Source: Basidiobolus meristosporus CBS 931.73 (taxonomy: Eukaryota > Basidiobolomycota > Basidiobolomycetes > Basidiobolales > Basidiobolaceae). From it: DNA of 64,000 nt. The stretch lies in contig MCFE01000054.1 of NCBI GenBank assembly GCA_002104905.1, forward strand, positions 1 through 64,000. The letters are read 5' to 3'. This document shows, in pieces, positions 58,929 through 64,000 of the stretch. Positions within the stretch are counted from its first letter, which is position 1. The number at the start of each line of letters is the position of its first letter. The notes below the pieces were generated by a model, which saw only the letters and a program-made list of their open reading frames with translations, searched no databases and was not told the origin of the DNA. The translations under genes and the position numbers were made by a program.

Positions 58929-61900
58929 AGGCAAAGCTCTGTTTCCCTTTGGGGCAGGTTTTGCAGGATATTGTTGGTGGAACTGGGTAACTAGTTCTTG
59001 ACAATTAGTGAGATGTGTAGCTGGTTCCCATGTTTGGTCACTTGGGCCATAACCAATCCAGTCTACTAAGTAGTACAGCTTTGACCGGATATACTTGGAG
59101 TCTAGAATCTGTTTAACTTCAAATTCTTGATGTTGGTCAACCTGGATAGCTTGGGGCTTTGCTTCTTGCCGGTTTGGCAAGGTGTTCCTACAATATGGCT
59201 CCAGGAGGGACACATGGAAAGTATCATGGATTTTCATACTTGCTGGTAACTGTAGCTGATATACTATAGGGCTAAGCTTCTTCTTGATCTTGAAAGGACC
59301 AAGTTTCTTGAAATCCAATTTGTCACAAGGACGGTTGGTGCTGATGTTTCTTCTGAGCAGCCATACAAAATCTCCTTCATTAAGATCAGGGCTGGGATGC
59401 TGTTTTAGATTGGCAAATTTCTTGTAGCTTTCCTGAGCTAAGGATAGTTCTTCCTTGAGGGTATTCTGGATGTCCTGGATTGCTTGGGCATGTTCAGCCG
59501 CATGTGGGCTCATTGGGTTTGTTGGAATCTGGATATCAAACTGAGGGTGGAATCCATAGTTTGCATAGAATGGTGTAAAACCGGTTGCACTATGGCTTGA
59601 GCTGTTGTAGGCAAACTCAGCAACAGGGAGTAGATCAACCCAATTGTCTTGCTGGTAATTGATATAGCACCGGAGGTATTGCTCTAGAATCTGGTTGATT
59701 CTTTCAGTCTGGCCATCAGACTGTGGGTGGAAGGCAGTAGAGAGCTTGACTTGAACACCAAGGTATTGCATGAAGTGTTTCCAAAACTTGGACACAAGCT
59801 GTGGGCCTCTATCTGACACAATATCACTGGGGATACCATGAAGGCGGAAAATATTCTTCAGGACTAAAGCAGCAGTTTCTTTTGCATCAGTGTTCTTACA
59901 ACAAGGGATAAAGTGAGCCATCTTGGTCAGCCGGTCAGCCACTACAAGTATAGCATTGAAGCCACATGACTCGGGGAGGTCAGTAATGAAGTCCATAGAT
60001 ATAGATCTCCATTGGTATTCTGGGATAGGCAGGGGTTGAAGAAGTCCATAGGGCTGGTATCTGGCTGGTTTTGCACGGTTGCAAATATCACAAGTCAGAA
60101 TGTACTCTTTGATAAGAGTTATCATTCTAGGCCACCAGAAATCTCTTTTGATAGCATTCAAGGTTTTGGCAATACCAAAGTGGCCTGCAGCCATTGAATC
60201 ATGCCAAGACTTAATGATGTCTAGATGGGTGGCAAGGTCTGGGACATAAAGCTGCTGCTTGTGGTAGATGAGGTTGTTTACCAAATGCAGGTTCTGGATG
60301 TTTGGGAACTTGGGAGGGGGCCCAACTGGGGATTCCAGATATTTCTTGACGGTGCTGGAAGTCATATCAGAGGCTTGGGATTCTGATATCCTTACTAGGA
60401 ATGAAGGGATGACAAGACTTGAGGACTGGGTGGCAAGAATCTCAAAATGTTTCTTGCTCAGCAATGGGTGTTCCATTTGCCAGCAGGCATCATCTCCCTC
60501 TTTCAGGGCATATTCCTTTTTTCTGGACAGGGCATCAGGCTTTCCTTGCTTTGCACCAGGTCTATAGGTGATAGTAAAGTCAAAGCTGGACAGGAAGAGT
60601 GATCATTGGGCTTGTCTCTGGTTTAGTACTTTGGAAGTTGCAAAGTACTCAAGGTTCTTATGGTCACAGAAGACTTTGATTTTGTGTTTTGCACCATCCA
60701 GGTAGTGTCTCCATTGCTCAAAGGCTACAATGATGGCAAGCAACTCCTTATTATAGAAATCATAGTTGATCTCTGCAGGGGAAAACTTCCGAGAGTAGAA
60801 TGCAATGGGGTGCAACACATTGTCCTCATCATACTGGGAGAGTATGGCACCAAGGGCAAAATCAGAAGCATCAGTCTCCACTATGAATTGCTTCTCAAGG
60901 TCAGGGTGGGCAAGCAGGGGGGCCTTCAGGAAAGATTTCTTAAGTTGGTTGAATGAGGTGGATTGCTCCTCATTCCAGGCAAAAGGTGTGTTCTTCTGGG
61001 TAAGCTTTGTCAGAGGGGTGACTATCTTAGAGTAGTTGGCTATGAACCTGCGATAGAAGTTGGCAAATCCCAGGAAGGATTGTACTTCCTTGACTGAGCA
61101 TGGAGTTTTCCAGGACTGGACTGAGTCAACTTTCTTTGGGTCCATTCTTGTTCCCTCAGGGCTGATGAGGTAACCAAGAAATTCCACTTCTCTCTGGTCA
61201 AATTCACACTTCTCTAACTTGGCATAGAGACCGGCAGAGTCTAGTTTTCTCATGTTCATCTTGGCTCTTGGAGTATATGAGAATATCATCAAGGTAGATT
61301 ACCACCAACTGGTCAAGGTATTCACGGAATATATCATTCATGAGGTGTTGAAACACAGCAGGGGCATTGGTGAGGCCAAATGGCATTACTTTGTACTCAA
61401 AGTGACCATATCTTGTGCAAAAGGCAGTTTTCCATTCATCACCAGGCTTGATTCTGACAAGATTGTAAGCTCCTCTCAAGTCTATCTTGGTGAAGACTTG
61501 GGCAGCAGATAGCTGATCCAACAGTGTGTTGATCAGGGGCAGGGGGTAGCGGTTCTTGACTGTGATCTTATTCAAAGCGCGGTAGTCCACACACATTCTG
61601 AGGGTGCTATCCTTCTTCTTGACAAAGAGGATTGGGGCTCCAGCAGGTGATTTGGAGTGCTGAATAAAACCCTTCTGGAGGTTTTCTTGAATATAACCAT
61701 GGAGTTCTTTCAACTCCGGCTGGGAGAGGTTATATATTGGGCCAAATGGAGGGACTTTTCCATCTTCAAGGTCAATAGGGCAGTCATAAGGCCAATGGTC
61801 AGGGAGGAGTTCTGCTTTCTTCTTGTCAAAGACATGGGCAAACTCTTGGTACTTGGCTGGTATGTTTGCTGAGGGGGCTCCTTCAGCTGGCAAGGTATCT

Positions 61901-62394
61901 TGGGCTGTTGAGCTGTTGGCAACAGTCTTTTCACAGTTATCAGGGTCTGGAGATTTCATGGAGTTGACTTGGTGGGATCTGGTGAATGACAGGACTTTGG
62001 ATTTCCAATCAATACTTGGATTGTGGTAACTCAGCCATGAGCTTCCAAGCACAATAGGATAGTGTGGTGAGTTGATGATGTTGAAGGCAATTCTTTCTTG
62101 GTGAGCAGTACTGGACAGCTGAAGTAAGCATGTTTCATGAATAACGGCACCAGAGGAGAGTGATCTTCCATCAATAACTTCTACTTGGACTGGACAGGAT
62201 CTCAAGGTAACAGGAATAGAGTGTTTCTGGACAAAGGCTTGGTCAATGAAACAGGATGAAGCACTGGAATCAATCAGGGCTAGGGTTGGGACAGGGCTGG
62301 AGTCAGGGATCTGGATTTTGACAGGCATTCTCAAGGACCGGATAGATTTTGTGGCAAAGGAAGATTCTTGGATATGCTGGATTTTCATGGGTGG

Positions 62395-62439
62395 GTCCAG
62401 TTGCAGGAATGTCAGTGCAACTGGACATTGGAGTTTCCC
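62395..62439 (-). promoter_or_regulatory. -1 ribosomal frameshift signal between gag and pol
   Basis: On the minus strand GGGAAAC (62439-62433) reads G GGA AAC in the gag frame, a canonical X XXY YYZ slippery heptamer. After a 6-nt spacer (TCCAAT) comes GTCCAGTTGCA, a 10-nt loop (62415-62406) and TGCAACTGGAC: a perfect 11-bp stem. The gag stop TGA (62414-62412) lies in the loop. The -1 frame after the heptamer runs directly into pol. Confidence 0.88.
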
Positions 62440-63344
62440 AACAGATCTGAATCAGGTTGGTTACTGGAGGACTGCATCAGCTTGAAGCTGGACTTCTTGT
62501 TGGGGCAGGACTTGGCAAAGTGACCTGGTTGGCCACAGTATAGACAGAGGTTGGCTTGTTGACGTCTGGACTTTTCACTCTTTGATAGTTTCATGTATTT
62601 GGCACTATCAATCTGCATAGGATCTTCTGGAGTGACTTGGGGAGCAGGAGGGGCTGGGACTGCAACAGGAATGTGTCTTTGACAGTTCTTTTGCTTCTTC
62701 TGGAATAGTCTGTTATCACACCGGATTGCTTGGTGCATAGCTTCAACCAATGTATCTGGATCTGGGAGTGTGAGTAGCAGATCACAAACTTCATCATTGA
62801 GGCCATCTTGGAATTGGCTAATCAAGGCTGCTTGACCCCAGGAGCTGAGGTCACTGGAGAGTTGTTGGAATTCTGAGGCATAGACTGATGCTGGTTTGTT
62901 CCCTTGCTTGAGGGTCTTGATCTTGTTGGCAGCAGTTCTGGCTTGGTCAAGGTTACCAAATGCTAGCTCCATTTCAGTGAGGAAAGCTTGGTAGTCTCTG
63001 AGGAGGGGAGAGTTGGTCTCCACTAATGGGGAGAACCACTTGAGAGCTGTACCAGTAAGCAGGTTGGAGATGAAACCAACTTTGGCCTGGTCAGTGGGGT
63101 ACCAATTGGGCTGGAGTGCAAGATTGTTCTTCACCATGTTGATGAAGCCACGGAATTCATTCTGAGAGCCGTTGAACTTGGTAGCAGGAGTATACTTGGG
63201 TTCTTGGTAGACTGGGACATGGCTAGTTTGCTGGACACTTTGGTTCTGGAACTGAGCAAGAGTGTTTCTGAGGTCTGCATGGTCTTGCTGCAGTTGGGTA
63301 AAGGCAGCCATGAGCTGGGCAAAGTTCAGCTCTAGGTTGGACAT
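62412..63344 (-). CDS. Gypsy gag
   Basis: 310 aa from ATG 63344 (an upstream in-frame TTG at 63374 is ignored). Capsid-like retrotransposon gag region: [57 protein letters not shown]. One CCHC zinc knuckle, [14 protein letters not shown] (C-X2-C-X4-H-X4-C), near the C-terminus. A coiled-coil-like Gln-rich start ([18 protein letters not shown]). The frame is intact. Forms the particle shell and binds element RNA by homology. Confidence 0.92.
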   Translation of the reverse strand: MSNLELNFAQLMAAFTQLQQDHADLRNTLAQFQNQSVQQTSHVPVYQEPKYTPATKFNGSQNEFRGFINMVKNNLALQPNWYPTDQAKVGFISNLLTGTALKWFSPLVETNSPLLRDYQAFLTEMELAFGNLDQARTAANKIKTLKQGNKPASVYASEFQQLSSDLSSWGQAALISQFQDGLNDEVCDLLLTLPDPDTLVEAMHQAIRCDNRLFQKKQKNCQRHIPVAVPAPPAPQVTPEDPMQIDSAKYMKLSKSEKSRRQQANLCLYCGQPGHFAKSCPNKKSSFKLMQSSSNQPDSDLLGNSNVQLH

Positions 63345-63737
63345 GGTAGCAGAGGAAGGCGGATGAACTTGCAAGGAATACTGGAATATACTAAACTAGG
63401 TTGTGGGTTTGTAAAGCCACCAGTATGTCAAGAATACAACTATTGAGCCACAATCCCCAACTTAAATAAGTTAGCGTCACTTCAGAAGGTACTGGTTTCA
63501 ATGTCCTTTGATAGAGTATTGTACTAAAGCTTCCAATACTGTAACAACTGTAAACTCCACCAGCAGGGTAATAAAGTGAATGCAGCTTTGACCAATAGTT
63601 TTACAAAGATAAAGTATCTTTGCCTTTATAGGACAAGACTAGGGAAAGATGATGGGTGATACTTATGGTGAGTATTCCTTTTACAAGTTTTCTTCAAACT
63701 TTGGGCAGAAGGCAGGGATCCACAGGTAAGTCAGGAG

Positions 63738-63748
63738 AGTCTGATAAA
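63738..63748 (-). other. Self-priming primer-binding site
   Basis: Minus-strand TTTATCAGACT, two bases inside the 5' LTR edge (63751). It is complementary over exactly 11 nt to AGTCTGATAAA in the LTR (63876-63866), which begins 34 nt downstream of the LTR TATATATA (63910-63903), where the transcript should start. Tf1/sushi elements prime reverse transcription with the first 11 nt of their own mRNA. No tRNA-like primer match was noticed. Confidence 0.75.
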
Positions 63749-63750
63749 AC

Positions 63751-64000
63751 TGTTATGAAAAGACACAAGGCAGGAAGAAAAGCTAGGCACAGCAGGAAAG
63801 GACTTAGGTGTGGACCATCAAGGCAAGGCAGGATTCAAGGCAAGGCTATTTATTCAAGACCTGTGTTTATCAGACTGAGGAATACTTAAGGGGGGATAGG
63901 ACTATATATACTTTTTGGCTATACTGATGCCAAGAGATATTAGCTAATACTGATGGGGTTGTGGGGTGAGGCACAGCAATGGTGCTGGGGATAATGACAT
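63751..64000 (-). repeat. 5' LTR of the gypsy element, partial
   Basis: The 250 bp visible match 58393-58642. Three differences, each A here and G in the other copy on the plus strand (ggaagaa/ggaggaa, cacagc/cacggc, ggctatt/ggctgtt); one is a CpG to CpA change. The rest of the LTR is outside the window. Confidence 0.9.

Larger units (their letters stand above)
58914..62439 (-). pseudogene. Gypsy pol (PR-RT-RH-IN-chromodomain), disrupted
   Basis: Read in the -1 frame from the slippery site. Protease: [14 protein letters not shown], where the usual D-S/T-G triad is [24 protein letters not shown], then [10 protein letters not shown] (active-site YLDD). About 61240-61255 a small deletion (roughly 8 codons by family comparison) shifts the frame before [11 protein letters not shown]. 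RNase H: ETDASDFALGAILS, then NQRQA and an in-frame TGA (60603-60605) where the family has Trp. Integrase: His-Cys finger (HFG...CDICNRAK), catalytic Asp in MDFITDLP, Asp in VSDRGPQ, Glu in DGQTERINQILEQ. Chromodomain near the end: YYLVDWIGYGPSDQTWEP. Only the description of breaks is given; this copy is inactive. Confidence 0.92.
58393..64000 (-). mobile_element. Ty3/gypsy chromovirus, Tf1/sushi-like, cut by window end
   Basis: Read on the minus strand: 5' LTR (63751 to beyond 64000), primer-binding site, gag, -1 frameshift signal, pol (protease, RT, RNase H, integrase, chromodomain), polypurine tract, 3' LTR (58913-58393). The internal part is 4837 bp. The two LTRs differ at 3 of 250 comparable positions, so insertion is fairly young, yet pol has a nonsense codon, a small deletion with frameshift and a changed protease triad, so this copy cannot move by itself. 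The left flank is gccag; the right flank is outside the window, so the target duplication cannot be checked. Confidence 0.93.

Noticed and set aside
1-64000. CRISPR array or bacterial operon features
   Set aside because: No spaced direct repeats; introns and gene content are eukaryotic.

Overview
The window is fungal nuclear DNA. Short introns (about 45-85 nt) with GTAAGT-like donors and CTAAC/CTAAT-type branch sites interrupt many genes. The gene content also points to a fungus: Ras-type adenylate cyclase with LRR and PP2C modules, velvet regulators, Pho80/PCL cyclins, Fur-type NCS1 permease, FAS1/GPI-like surface proteins, chromodomain Ty3/gypsy element. I infer a dikaryan, probably ascomycete, fungus outside the Saccharomyces lineage, because two velvet genes are present. 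I cannot place it more closely without a search.

Layout: 1-235 is the end of a Cyp40/Cpr6-type cyclophilin. 2266-9157 holds two head-to-head velvet-domain genes separated by 4.2 kb without genes. 10.2-11.8 kb has a peroxiredoxin convergent with pyrroline-5-carboxylate reductase. 15.6-21.0 kb is adenylate cyclase, for which I reconstruct seven in-phase exons. 22.7-24.2 kb is a four-RRM Nrd1/Mrn1-like protein. 25.1-29.3 kb is a P5B-type P-type ATPase with a signal peptide and a Cys-rich N-terminal domain. 32.4-35.3 kb is a large inverted repeat carrying two almost identical two-FAS1-domain cell-surface genes, head to head. 35.6-42.9 kb has two Pho80/PCL-type cyclins, an Old Yellow Enzyme, a hypothetical protein and one orphan membrane exon. 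44.0-45.9 kb is a 5'-nucleotidase, followed by a ten-exon Ayr1-like short-chain dehydrogenase. 53.9-55.6 kb is a Fur-type NCS1 permease.

Mobile DNA dominates the right side. A Ty1/copia relic (about 47.87-51.42 kb) contains a single CpG in about 3.55 kb and is itself split by a solo LTR with a perfect 5-bp target duplication. A second CpG-free stretch (57.25-58.39 kb) abuts a Ty3/gypsy chromovirus (58,393 to beyond the window end, minus strand). That element shows gag, a textbook -1 frameshift signal (slippery heptamer plus 11-bp hairpin), protease, RT, RNase H, integrase and chromodomain. Its primer-binding site matches the predicted 5' end of its own transcript, as in the self-priming Tf1/sushi group. 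Its pol is broken by a nonsense codon, a small deletion/frameshift and a changed protease triad.

The genes do not form one pathway. Nutrient and stress signalling recurs: adenylate cyclase, velvet, Pho80-type cyclins, peroxiredoxin and nucleotide/nucleobase salvage (5'-nucleotidase plus NCS1 permease). No rRNA, tRNA or CRISPR array was recognised. All exon models were worked out by eye from phase, splice motifs and family knowledge.
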